Shown here one piece after another: positions 48,790 through 60,030 of a stretch of 64,000 bases of DNA. The notes beneath the pieces are model-generated. The model had not been told where the DNA came from, searched no databases, and worked only from the letters and a program-made list of their open reading frames with translations. Source of the stretch: Atriophallophorus winterbourni (taxonomy: Eukaryota; Platyhelminthes; Trematoda; Plagiorchiida; Microphallidae); the NCBI GenBank assembly GCA_013407085.1, contig JACCGJ010018159.1, positions 59,539 through 123,538 on the forward strand. Direction: 5' to 3'. Positions within the stretch are counted from its first letter, which is position 1; the number at the start of each line of letters is the position of its first letter. The translations under genes were made by a program, and so were the position numbers.

Positions 48790-51700
48790 TCTGGGAAGGG
48801 AACAGTATAGTGAAAAGAGTATTTCCCCGCTACACTCCAACTGTTCTTCACGGTGTGGTTGGTGCGCGATCAAATCTTCGTCATCTAACATCACATGGTT
48901 CTTGGCCTAGATCAAATTGGAATTCCGCAAGGGGGTTCACTTTCCGCTCACCTCCGATTCCGCCAACCTTCGTGACCGGAGCACAAGTGCATGACGCAAG
49001 AACATACTTTGGGGGTCGCATGTCTACCAAGCCGAAAAGGTGGATGCAAGCAGTGGCGTATGTTCCCGAGCAGGATTCTCAAAACAGGTCTGATTTTGAG
49101 CAACTCGAACCTCAACTACCGGAACCTGAAGAAAAGATGATTCGTCGCTCAAACATGTTGCAAGAACAGAGCAATCACGATGATGACAACATCGAAGACG
49201 ATTCTACTCGCTTGAATTGTACGGTTTTTTTCAACTATGCCATCGAATTAAGTTTATTTTTGGGAATATATTAGGACTATAATATTACTATTAGTATATT
49301 TCTCATAATAAGTGAAGCTCAGTTGAATATTTATATTTAGACTCGGGTTTTTTGATTCGCAATAGACCAGAAAATGGATTTCACTGACAAGACGACCCTG
49401 GGACGGCAGTACAAACAACATTACCAGCAACGCATGATGGAAGAAATGGAATTAAATCCAAAAATACTGTACAAAATTGATTGAAAGAAAAAGTATATTT
49501 CAGCTTTAAATAGAACAAGGAATGACTACTAAAATTTAATCGACAGCGGATGCGCTGGCGAGCTTTTACACCCAAGTGTTCTGTTCGAAACAGCAATTAT
49601 TGCATCCTGGTTCATCAAAATCAAGTTGTTGTGCAACGACACATAAGGCGACTAAATACGAGGAAATCGCCGGGTGGGACACAATTACCTCGGCTATTCT
49701 TTGTGCATGTTCTAGAAAGCTGTTATACAGTCCAGCGGAGGTTTCATCCGGAGTCTTCACGACGATTGCGTAAAGTCAGCATGGATAAATGGTGTGATAA
49801 CGCCAATTTACAATGGTGGTTATCGTTGAGACGTATCAAATCATAGGCCTGGTACGCTGCTCCCTTGCATCTTGAAAATTATCAAGCGCATCTTAATTGA
49901 GTGTATCGTGGATCACCTTGAAACTAAAGAACTTTTATCAGCAGCGCAACATGGGCTTCGCCGAAACAGATCTTGTCTCTCAAATTAACTCATCACACTG
50001 GACGACTGGACAACGTCTATTAATCTAGGATACTCCGTTCATACCTGCTGTATTGATGTATCAAAGACATTCGATAAGTTGAACCACAGCCTGTAACGGC
50101 AAACGCCAGTGCAATATGGGATAAGAGGCAAATTATTATCGTGGATAATGGCTTTTCTGACCGATCAGCATGTGCGAATCCGCACGGACGGCGTTCTCTC
50201 GAAAACCATCAATGTCAACAGCGGCCTCCCTCAAGGTTCAGTGCTCGGGTCTATCCTGTTCTTGTTATACGTAAATGATATTTCGCATTCAGTGCGACGT
50301 AAGATGGTTCTTTTTGCTGATGAAAAAATATTGAAGCAAATCCGATCGATTGAAGATTGTTTAATGCTGCAAGAGGATTTGGATGCCCTGTGTCACTAGT
50401 CTAAACTAAATCAGATGACTTTTAGCATACGGGAATGAAAAATGTTACAACTTGGCAGGAAATAAGAGCATACATATAATCTTGGTTATGAAAACTTGAC
50501 TTGGATCAGCGCTGAAAAGAATCTCGTTGTCTGGATTACTAATAACCTGAAACCAAATTTTCATTTCTAGAAAGTCTTCAACAGACCAAGAAGTATCTTG
50601 GGAATGCTGATAAGAATATTTGAGCGGTTTTCTCTTAAAACGCTTCCCACATTTTAGATAATTACATCCATCCGACGATAAAGTACATAAGGCCATTTTG
50701 AGCACCGTGGCTGCGTAAAGACATTGAATTGCTGGATAAAATTTTCCACCGATGGATGAAGCTAGTTGGTAGGTGCAGCACATCCCATACCAAGTGCGAA
50801 TGACTATGCTGGGATTAACGGATTTCACACAAATGAAAGTAAGGAGCGACATGATACTAACATCTAAAATACCGTGGATGAAAATCACCCACTCCGCGAT
50901 TTGATCAAAGTCAGTTCCCCTAAGAATACACGGAGTAATTCAAGTTGTCTCGTTATAGACGTCATTTCTTCTCGGTGCGTATTTGCTTTCTGTATGATTC
51001 ACTATCATATTATACTTTGAACGCTCCGGCGATCCGTGATTTCAAATCGAAACTGGATGTTTATATCAAAGAGCACTTTACTATCAGTCCTGTATATTAA
51101 CCCCATATTAACCCACGCAAACCAAACACCCCAATTGAATTCTGATTGCATCCTCTGTAGCTATCATCCAACGGTACACCTGAAGGGATTGCGTTTTTCA
51201 CCATAAAATCTGGATTCTTCATTCTTCATTCAGCTATAAAATTGATAATATCAATAAGCTTGTTTTCACTCAAACAGTAATTATTTAAAAATAAATAAGT
51301 TATCATTCATTGTGAAATCTCTTCTCTGTTTTAGGGATTGTCATTGAATTCACCCGTTTTTTGTCAATATTTTATAATCATAATATTGTTTTAATAGATA
51401 TCGTTGCTCGATAATTACTTTTACAAAACATCACATCAATTTTGTAATTTTCAGCAGTTGGATAAGAACTAGGATACAGTAAAATACCATTTTGTCTATT
51501 TATATATTATAAACTCTTGCGACCGATGATAAATGTTTGCATTTTGATAACATTGACTTCAGTTGATGGCTCTCGACTACAAATTCTGTTGTCCTAAATT
51601 GTAGAACCATAATTGAAATAAAAAATTACTTATTTGCACGCATTTCGATCAAACACATATGATTGAGGTGGTTGTTCGTGCCAAATTTTCCCGACACTGG

Positions 51701-54700
51701 ATTACAAGTTCAAAGCTTGTTTACCATAATGAAAATACTTTACAACTTAGAATGAAACATCTCGCATAAGGTTTCGCTGGACTCTATTGCTATCTAATTG
51801 GCTTAGCACCGCAACTAGAAATTTTCAATTTTAAAAGAAAAACGCTTCAAATAACAATTTCCTCTTGATACCAACGTTTCATCTAAACAGCATATTATCC
51901 GACAGAAGATCAACTGGCTAAAGTTCCTGATGACCTCACATTTGAACCAGCATCGCAAAACGAAGTTGACAACCAAATTCAAAAGGAATATCTTTCGGGA
52001 TCTCCGATGTCGCCAAACTATTTTTCACCAGAATCAGAATCATACAAAGTTGTTATGGAGAAAGAATACCATGAACCAATGAGACCGGTGCGAAGGTCAT
52101 CGAATCCCTGGCCTTATCGCGACACGGATAGTTTGGGTCAACCTCGTCACGAAGCGTGCAATATGCAACTTGATCGTGGGGTGGGACCTGATGAATTGTC
52201 CTCTTGGTATTATGATCATAACGAGAGACGATGTCGATGGTTCGGTTATAGAGGCTACGGTGGGAACGCCAACAGATTTTATAGTCGGTTGGCTTGTGAG
52301 GAATACTGTTTGAAGGATATGGAAAATTTGTGTCAGGTAAGGACCATAGCAAACATGTTGAGACTCGGTGAACATTTTAGCGAGAAAATTTAATAAACAT
52401 TCGTTTAATTTCGCTAACACGATATTTAAGTAAATTATGCAACTCCAAAATATTTACATAAATGTAGCTTACACAATTTGTTTGATTATAACATGAATAT
52501 ACTTTGGGGTTAGGCTAAAAGTGGTTCAGCAAAATAAGTCTCATTGAATAATACGTTGTTCTCATGCCCATTCATTGATTTATACATAATGTTTGAGCAG
52601 CTGAGAACTTAAGTGTTCGGAAGCTTGGACCAGAACCAGTCACGAAATTCACACATATATTTGAATACTCGAATAGCATACAACAAGAGATATAAGTAAT
52701 CTATTATTTTCCAAACTGTATTCTAAATGAATCGTTTTTCAGATAATAATTTTGCGTTTTGATCTATGCTCCATTCACAGCGAAAGGTCAACATGTGACC
52801 CACATTCTGCTATAAGATTATTTTCAGCACATTTTTATATGAATATTTTACCAACAGAATATTTTTAATCGCGTTTTACAAATAGGATTTAATAAACCTA
52901 GGAATTACTTTGACAACGAACCTGTTACATCATAATTTGAAACGTTTTGTGGTTAGATATTGTTTTCAATCTCTCATAAATTGCAATTGAAAGCATTTAA
53001 ATATAAAGTAAATGTTGTTTAAATAGAGATCGTAGAGATCCCCCAACCAAATTTATTAGAAATATTACATTTTCACCCGATCATCTAAATAAAATCACAG
53101 TTATGGATTTGACCATCCATAATTGAAGAAATAACCTATTCAAGTTAAAAAAATAGAGCATTTATTTGATAATCTTTATCATTCAGATGCGTGACATTTT
53201 AAAAACGGAAAAAATGTACGTGTTGTGAATTTGATATTAAATAAATTTCGTTGTAACTATTGCTTGTGACATTTTGTGAAATTTATAATGCCAATGTGAG
53301 AAAAAATACACCGGTATCATCTGTTTGTTTATACTCGGAGAAATGCTGTTCGCCCCTGTAGGTCTATATCCATCAGAACGCAAAGGTCGCACTCGTCAAA
53401 AAATAAACGACCTTATTCCAGGACCACTTTTATTATGCGGAATTTAGATTAATCTACATATCATCGAACACGATTTTCATATAGCATATTCTTTGATAAG
53501 TCATTACTTGAATGAATAACATTAACAATTAATAAATACTCAATCGAGCGAGATAGGTGATGAACAGTTTTGAAACTGGTAAATTACACAAATGAACCAG
53601 ATACTTTAGTGAATTCATTATAAAACTGGGATGGATAATGAAAGACTAGTTCGATTTGTAATAGTATTCAAGATGTTATGCCTGGTCATATCATAATGTC
53701 TACCTTATACCATATATCTATCTAACTAATACCTCAATAATACATATCCAATGATGATGAAAACAGTCCGCACTTGGAAGTGTGTAAGCACGTTGACGCA
53801 TATTTTGTAATTGCTCGGCTAACATCGCATAATTCCCCTGACGATTTCGTTAAGTCTGTCATAATTTCGATGGAAAAAGCAAGCTTAATTTGAGTAAGGC
53901 TTTAAGCAAAATAATGTGGTAGTCAGAATTGCTATGAAACCATTATTAAACATTGTATATTGTGGATTTGGAATAAAATGGCCCATTAAGTTTACTTATA
54001 AAATTGCACTACCATTGAATAGTTTAGTAAATTATTTGTCAGCTCTTTGACGAAATCTTTGGAAATCTTCAGATTGAATGATTAATTGGCTACAATCTTT
54101 TCACTTTTTTCGTATCGCAAGCATATATTGCGTTTATTTCATAAATATAATTATAATATACTTTTGCAAGCCGTTGCTCAAGTTACAATCTTCAAAATGA
54201 TCGGTTTCGTGCTGTTTGTACTAATTAGGTAGGGCAAGTAAGATCAGGATCGAGATGCCCTGAAGCAGTAGAGTACAACAGTACACAAATTTTGTATAAG
54301 TCTGGCACAATCAAATTATTCACCTACATGTGTCCATGCGTACGTAGACAGGTTCAGCAACTGGATTAGAACAAAAAATACGTTGTTGCTTCCAATTTCA
54401 TCACACACCCTATGCCAGTGTTGTGCTCTTTGCTTTTTGTGCGACTATCTCCTCCTGGAAGATATGTCGGCTTCAATGAAGGTTCTTGGGAATTTAGGTA
54501 CAAAGCGGCGTCCCCAGCACCACTCGGCGTTTGTTCGAGTCAGCTTCTCCTACCTTCGCACAATCAAGTGCGACCTGCAAGGCAGCAGGGAGTTGTCAGA
54601 AAGAGGTGGTCTACCAGACTCTGTTCCAGGTTTTTCCTCAGGGTTTTCTCCCCAAGCCTTTCCCGCGATCGGGTATCCCGCAAGGCAGCGGAGGTTGAAA

Positions 54701-57700
54701 ATCAGGGTTTTCCTTCCCTTAGATGAAATGCCCTCCCAGGCTAACGAGCTCCATCTGCCCGAAGCATACTGGTTTTCAGGCGCCAGTCACTCGCCTTCGC
54801 CCATTCTCCTGTTGGTAGAAGCAGTTCCGCCGAGCTCGGGGAGCCACTCGTGCAGGCCAGAAGCTGGACTTGGTTGTCAGAGGCTATTCGAGACGCGTGC
54901 CATATGGGAGCATTTTATAAACAGTGGGAGCTTATCCCCACTGCCACCCCCGGCTATGACAACCTTTTTGCACTCATCAAATGGTGACAGTAGGATCAGG
55001 ATACGCCTGCGCTTGAAACAGTGGATAAGTGGTAAATAAATTTATACTTGAATTCCACTGTTACATAGGTTTGAACTCCATGGTTCGTTGTACGAACTCC
55101 ATGTAACAGTAGCATTCAAGTATAAGTTTGTTCACTACTTATCCACTGGTTCAAGGCTCACTGAACTTAATCTTACTGTATCCACCTGATGACGGCAAAC
55201 AGCCAGAAAGCGGTAGTGGTGTGTAAGTGCGGGGGATGTGAGCTACACATTACTTCCGTCATACATAAGCGCCTTGAGTGCTTCACCAGGAATCGCTATG
55301 TGATTCTGTGTTTGAACATCGGGGTTCGTTGTAGGAACCCTATGTAACAGTGGCATTTGAGTATAACTTTGTGATAAACAAAGTTTGAACTTCCGAGAAA
55401 CTTGTATATTATGCTGACATGGATGCACAATATGGTCGAAACAAACTTATACCAATGTGAAGTTCCGGCTTGTGTAAATAGATTCACATCGGAAAATTTA
55501 ACTGAAGCTTATCCATATGATCTTACCTTTACTGAGTTAATCTAAGTGTAAGCAGTCTCTATTCAAATCAATCGTTGATAAGTTGTTACATCCTATTTAC
55601 TAAGTTGAAGATAAATATTTTCCTGAATAATACTTGTTTTATCCACAATAAATTCATTACATGAATACGAGATATCTGGTGCTGCATTCGTTAGAGAAAA
55701 ATATGCCACTCAATTACGGTATATTTTGATTACAATTGAACTATTTTGCTTTCATTACTCCATGATATGAACCAAATCATCTCCTTTTGTTTACCAGACA
55801 GTTACATGCCCAGCACCAGGTCTCGTTTGCACACTGGTAGATGATCGCCAGTGTAAAGAACGCGAGCAACATTACGGAAGAGATTGGCGCCAAAAGTGCC
55901 CTCCGGATCACCCAGTTTGTACCAGTCCCCGGGGAACACGTTTCGCTCCAAGTAAGTGTTCTGGTAACCTGGACGAATGCCAACTCATCCCAATACGTTA
56001 TTTATACCTATTCCAAGTTTTCTGTTCTGCTTCGGTTCCATGTTTTACATTTACGTTGTCGACAAAAATTAAAACGCTTGTATAAAATCTATGATGAGCA
56101 GCTCGAAATAATTTCCAAACTAAATCATTTATAAAAACAATATAAAACATGTGATTGCATGAGTTATGAGAAAAGATACATCGGCTGTGGACATCAACGT
56201 CAGATGTCTCACATTCGATCCACTACGGATCATTTGTGTCTAACCGTATTTCTGTAGCTTAAGTAGACTTATATATTAGTGAAAAATAGCTGGCAGCTTC
56301 CCCACCATGGTTAATCATGGAACAAAATTCACGGCTTTTTTTGTTTTTGGGAACTGGAAGCAAAACAGAGTTACTGCTTCCCCCCCCCCCCCCCCACGTT
56401 AATGTGTTGCTACATCCCATCCTTACACCACCACTACGGTTTCTGGGCGTTGCAGTCGGTAGGTGGAGAAGTAAGATCAGGTCAGTGCTCGTTTGTACTG
56501 TACAGCTTGATGAATAATACACAACTGTAAAATATCATCTCTATTTGTGAATCGTGGCTAATTATTATTTGTTCGTTGGTTCGCTTTGAGCTCTGCTGGG
56601 TTTGTGTTACCTGAATAGGACCGAATAAAATCAAATGTTCGGTTTCACCAGCAAAACTAAAATTTATATATTTGTCAAAACTATAATTAGACTCAAAAAG
56701 AAAGTTTGCGATGAATCGGTTAGAGCACATTTGTGGTTACTTTTCGCCTTTGACACAGAAGTTTCGTTAGGCCAAGTGTGTCAGTACGAACATGGTGCAA
56801 GTTCCAATTGCATTTACCTCATCAATCCAAAGTAAACTTAGGTAGACAGGCCGGATCGCGGCATATTTATCATCCTCCGACTGTGTTGAATCATGCATTG
56901 CTTATATTGGTGTGCAGGTGCTTACATTGTCCGCAGACCAACTACGTGCACCATCCGTGTACACATTAGAGGTCATGCACGTTAATCCATGTAGGCTGCA
57001 TGTTGTATAATCACTTGTTTGCTTTTTCGTTGCAGGTGTGAACAATGTCCACTGACGGATTAGCTTCTTTGCTTTTGTCGTGTGTGTATTAAGCGTTATG
57101 CACGTTTATGCTTACCGGCTGAGGCGGTTAAAATAACAATGGTTGGTGTAAATGCAGTCAACTAGATGGACGTGGCGTCCGGTTATCCAGCGGGTAAAGA
57201 TTAAAGCGCCTAACGCTTAATACACACACGGCCAGAGCAAGCGGGCTTGGTCACCTGAATGCAATATAAACCTGAACCCAGCTCGTACTGACAAATTTGG
57301 TCTGACGAAGATTCTGTGTTAGAAGCGAAACGTTACCAAAACTCTGCTCTAACCGATTCATAGTAAGCCTTTTTTCATTTATATGGATTCCGTTAGATCT
57401 TAAATATATTTAAATAATCAGACTCGCTTTTTATTTACGAGCTCATGGTACGATTCCCATTTGCAAATGTGTAAAATTCTTGAACTTCAAGACTCAAAGG
57501 AAGATATTATTTTAAAATTGAAAAGTAGCAGCATCTCCTTTCTTGTTAATATCTTTGAAAATTTCAATTTAAAACAATCTGCTCCCTTTGTTCTATGCGT
57601 TGAAAAACTTTTTAATAGTTCAGTTCGAAACAATATGGACCAGGACACGGTTAAAAACAATTATTTATCATTTAGTTTCACTTCTGGAATTCCTTCAAAA

Positions 57701-58035
57701 TACCCCTACAAAATAGATTTTTTCATGCTTCATTTTCTTCTAGTTCTATTACCACCATTGCAAATACGTTTCTGATTGCTCCACCATTGAACATGATTTT
57801 AAACAATCAGTATCGTGTTTCATTTTGCGTCATCACAGATGTTCGAGTTAACATGATTCCGCCGGAATGCTTTCTTCCCAAAGACAGTGGTTCCTGTGAG
57901 AAAAAGAACCCCATGGTCAATTTTTATTATGACAGCGAAAGAAACACATGTATGACCTTTTATTTCCATTCGTGTGGAGGTAACGACAATCGATTCGAGA
58001 CGAAATCGGACTGCATGACTCACTGCTCTCCGTGA
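48790..58035 (+). CDS. Kunitz-domain protein, probably secreted (4 exons seen)
   Basis: Probable secreted or extracellular serine-protease inhibitor-like protein. Exons 48790-49218, 51891-52336, 55798-55951 and 57839-58035 join with matching phases (1, 0, 1). Exon 1 encodes a basic then acidic region (ends HDDDNIEDDSTRLN). Exon 2 encodes a linker and Kunitz domain 1, with WYYDHNERRC and GYGGNANRFYS. It has only four of six cysteines: positions 14 and 38 are replaced, so that disulfide is lost. Exon 3 encodes a short Cys-rich segment (TVTCPAPGLVC, CPPDHPVC). Exon 4 encodes Kunitz domain 2 with all six cysteines (FYYDSERNTC, SCGGNDNRF, CMTHC). Its P1 residue, after Cys14, is Glu rather than Lys/Arg, so it is unlikely to inhibit trypsin. 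It ends CSP-stop. A stretch from 48753 is open but the acceptor at 48788-48789 is a better start. The signal peptide may be at 46794-46845. Intron 1-2 carries a LINE; intron 2-3 carries hammerhead repeats. Confidence 0.8.
49540..51245 (+). mobile_element. CR1-like LINE (RT and 3' tail) inside the Kunitz gene intron
   Basis: From about 49550 it encodes DALASFYTQVF (pre-RT linker), then RT blocks in shifting frames. 50109-50399 is open: GIRGKLLSWIMAFLTDQHV, SGLPQGSVLGSILFLLYVND, and MVLFADEKILKQI, where the catalytic FADD reads FADE. The thumb and C-terminal region continue in broken frames to about 51120, and the 3' end (accataaaatctggattcttcattcttc) closes near 51230. It is sense to the host gene, lies between the exons ending 49218 and starting 51891, and is a close relative of the minus copy at 23.9-24.8 kb. 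Confidence 0.85.
54190..54330 (-). repeat. Hammerhead repeat unit A, degenerate
   Basis: The minus strand reads CCTAATTAGTACAAACAGCA then CGAAACCGATC. GAAA and the stem II loop are kept, CUGAUGA is mutated to CUAAUUA, and stem III is changed. The equivalent cleavage position is 54198/54199. The next antisense core lies 215 bp further on, so this and the next unit are a direct tandem on the minus strand. Confidence 0.7.
54380..55060 (-). repeat. Hammerhead repeat unit interrupted by a 533-bp insertion
   Basis: The left part (54398-54433: tcatcacacaccctatgcc...gtgctctttgc) and right part (54967-55060: tttgcactcatcaaatggtgacagtaggatcagg...cgcttgaaacagtgg) together make one antisense unit. They are split in the stem II loop of the ribozyme by foreign sequence. 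TTTGC is present at both junctions. Confidence 0.7.
54434..54966. mobile_element. GC-rich insertion of unknown type inside a ribozyme repeat
   Basis: The sequence between the two repeat halves is visibly richer in G+C than anything nearby and shares no repeat with the window. It is flanked by TTTGC (54429-54433 and 54967-54971), a likely 5-bp target-site duplication. I see no terminal inverted repeats, poly-A tail or tRNA-like box. An open frame runs through much of it on + but resembles no family I know. It could be a SINE, a MITE or a captured fragment. Confidence 0.5.
55061..55250 (+). repeat. Hammerhead repeat unit B, sense, near-intact core
   Basis: It forms a head-to-head pair with the preceding antisense unit. 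The arms (cagtggataagtgg, tttatacttgaat, cactgttacat and their complements) fold back around 55080-55110. The ribozyme at 55181-55219 has CUGAUGA and GAAA. The tail gtgtgtaagtgcgggggatgtgagc is specific to subfamily B. Confidence 0.75.
55181..55219 (+). ncRNA. Hammerhead-like ribozyme, subfamily B
   Basis: Stem I is CCAC/GUGG. CUGAUGA is 55186-55192. Stem II is GGC AAACA GCC, with a C.A mismatch next to the core. GAAA is 55206-55209. Stem III AGCGGU is not palindromic. A17 precedes the predicted cleavage after 55215. The core residues are present but stem III and the base of stem II are weak, so it is probably impaired. Confidence 0.6.
55251..55390 (+). repeat. Partial subfamily B unit (5' part)
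   Basis: It contains gcgccttgagtgcttcacca, ggttcgttgtaggaaccctatg and aacagtggcatttgagtat, directly following the preceding B unit in the same orientation. This is a truncated tandem copy and matches 9120-9350. Confidence 0.6.
56375..56485 (-). repeat. Degenerate subfamily B hammerhead repeat with C16 tract
   Basis: The minus strand carries cctgatcttacttctccacc, a ruined core and AGAAACCGTAGTGG, then the B tail gtgtaaggatgggatgtag. At its end is a run of 16 C (56380-56395 on +), the only such homopolymer in the window. Confidence 0.55.
56697..57372. repeat. Large inverted repeat with Penelope-type hammerhead-like motif
   Basis: The arms at 56697-56835 and 57230-57372 are complementary over about 140 bp (shared gatgaatcggttagagca, gacacaga, gtcagtacga, ttgcattca-type words). 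An inner pair, 57070-57105 and 57203-57240, shares cgtgtgtgtattaagcgtta. This nested inverted arrangement resembles the inverted/tandem terminal repeats of Penelope-like elements. It lies in the last intron of the Kunitz gene, 1.3-2.4 kb from a Penelope-like RT remnant. Confidence 0.6.
57296..57340 (+). ncRNA. Penelope-type hammerhead-like ribozyme
   Basis: Stem I is UUUGGU (57296-57301) with ACCAAA (57335-57340), 6 perfect bp. Core CUGACGA (57302-57308) fits CUGANGA. Stem II is about 6 bp with an A bulge at its base and one A.G mismatch. GAAA is 57327-57330; stem III is the palindrome ACGU; U17 is at 57334, with predicted cleavage after it. The other arm has the same motif with CUAACGA (inactive). 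Stem II is imperfect, so activity is uncertain. Confidence 0.5.
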
Positions 58036-58699
58036 CGAGGAGATTTCGCGTGTAGCAACTGTCGGTTTCACAGCATTGACGTGCGAAAGATAAATGTATT
58101 CATTCATAATTCACAACATTTCCACTGGTACGACAGTTTCCTCTATAATTTCATTTTCGCTTTCACAGAACCACAGTTTCATTTGGATGAACGAATTGTT
58201 TACAAATTGTGTTTTATTTACTTGTCCTGTAATTTGATGTTGTGTTAACTTTGGGTCAGGATTATTTCGTAAATGCTCATAAGTTGTGAGTACACTTCAT
58301 TGAAAATAATCAAAAGTATTGGAACCGAATACCAGAACTATCCGTTGTTCAAGCTTGGAAGAAATTTGCATTATCAAAAAACAATTCATCGTTTAAGAAA
58401 CAAGAATGTAGAACTGTTGGTTGCACCCATATTTAGGCATTTATACTTTTACAATTACATAGATGAACAAAGATGATCGGCTTAAAATTTGACGACCTAC
58501 AAATTCTGTATGTTTAATTCTCAAAATTTTGAATCTTATATTAGAAAGACGGCACAAATTTTGTCATATAGAAGTCCTAAAATAGGAAAACCATCTTTTT
58601 GGCTGCGCTGCAATCCTGGTTTATCATTCGATCTCGATGTTTTGTTTAAGGCCAAGAATTTAAGTGTCCATTATATAGACTCATTTTTAGCCTAGATAT

Positions 58700-59085
58700 T
58701 AAGTATGAAATGATTTTAATCTGGCGCGTTTCCTGAAGACGAATCTATCATCGACATAGCGTCAACATATTTTTGTCTTAGGAAATATCTCCTCGAAATG
58801 CTTCATGTACATATACGCTGACACTGGGGAAATAGGTGTGCTCGTTGCTAAACCCTCATTTTGCTCCTATAACTGCCCATTTGAGAGGAAGTAATTCATG
58901 TTCCAACAAAACGCCAAACCGTTGACGGTGCTGTGCAAAATTGGATAATTTTGCACGATTTGTCAACGTTTTATTTAATTTTATTTAATTTTCTTTGCAT
59001 TCTGGAGCGCCAGTCGTGTTCACTCTCGTGAAAAAGGCGTTTACGTCAAAGCTCACTATCATCTCGAATAACGTATAACGCAGAA
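58700..59085 (-). mobile_element. Penelope-like element RT remnant
   Basis: In minus-strand translation, about 59062-59023 gives VSFDVNAFFTRVNTT (the SFDVxSLFTNVP block). About 58858-58800 gives EGLATSTPISPVSAYMYMKH (the EGLAMGSPxSP block), followed by FEEIFPKTK. About 58761-58739 gives RYVDDRFVF, the catalytic YVDD block. Order and spacing fit Penelope-like RTs. An indel (ttatttaatt repeat at about 58970-58990) and stops break the frame. A degenerate hammerhead repeat lies just upstream in the same orientation (59105-59185). Confidence 0.75.
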
Positions 59086-59104
59086 TTTCGGTGTGCATCA
59101 ATTT

Positions 59105-59185
59105 ATATTGATTTCATATGAATGCATTTCCATCAAACATTACGGCCAGTTACTTGGTGTCTGCAATCATAAATTAGGGACAATT
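59105..59185 (-). repeat. Heavily decayed hammerhead repeat (subfamily A-like)
   Basis: The tail word atgcatttccatcaaac and the layout cggccagttacttggtgtctgcaatcataaattagggac match the antisense consensus base for base at many positions, but CUGAUGA and GAAA are both lost. Confidence 0.45.
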
Positions 59186-59830
59186 GGCTGAGAATACACA
59201 TTCCTTGGAGCAATGGGGGAATTGTAAGCTATGAAAGAAGAAGAAAGAAAAATGGCTTTATTCGAGTACACGAATTTTCAGCGATACTATTAATTCGACC
59301 ACACGAAATAAAATGTACATTTTTTGTAAAAATGACATGTCACATAAGCATGATCCCACTTCAGTTATTATACTGTCAGTTTCTTCCTCAAATCGAAAAT
59401 AACTTTTGTATGATCAACCAAATATCGAGCCAACATTTGCTCACAATTTTAAAACTTGATATTGATCTAGCCTGTCAATCTACACTAGGTCAGGGCACAT
59501 CACAGCTTGTGAAATTCATTACCAGCCTAAGATTATCTAGGTTAACGCACTTTAAATCTGATCCTCCTTTGTACCGACAACGTTTTTCTGACCAAGCTTA
59601 CGAATTCCGGTGGAAACTTGCATGCATTTGCATGTTACTTTACATCATATATTGTTTTCATCTTCCTAATTTGACGGCTGTGGCCTATATTGATTTTTCA
59701 TGTAATACATATTACAGTGCATTCATACCACCAAGCTACGAATCATAATAATTTCTTTGTATTTTTAGTACTTCTTTTAAAGTTTTAAACCGTTAGATGA
59801 TGCTTAAGAGAATACATTGTTTTATCACAT

Positions 59831-59836
59831 TTTATT
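59831..59836 (-). terminator. Polyadenylation signal of the PTB-like gene
   Basis: AATAAA on the minus strand, about 195 bases after the stop codon at 60031, in an AT-rich 3' region. This fits a short 3' UTR. Confidence 0.5.
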
Positions 59837-60030
59837 TCGTATATTTTTTTACAAAATGAAAATAAGCAGTGCGTCTGCAATGGACAAATGATGAAAATTT
59901 CTTTGTCAGCTGAGATGCGATCAATGAAAACATTCACATGAATCGAAAACCATAAACTGGAAAAATAATTTCTTGGTTCAAATTAGGAGATTTGAGTTCC
60001 ATATAAATATTTTCATCGTTGAGCAGCATT

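Noticed and set aside
54383..55039. 218-residue open frame on +
   Set aside because: It crosses the boundaries of the ribozyme repeat and the inserted GC-rich element, so it cannot be one gene.
57440..57460. tRNA-like box B (ggtacgattccc)
   Set aside because: No matching A box or cloverleaf; no tRNA gene supported anywhere in the window.
57461..57775. 104-residue open frame just before the last Kunitz exon
   Set aside because: It sits in the intron between exons whose phases already match, and resembles no family.
59332..59748. 138-residue open frame with hydrophobic end
   Set aside because: No family resemblance, and it is antisense to the expected downstream region of the PTB-like gene.
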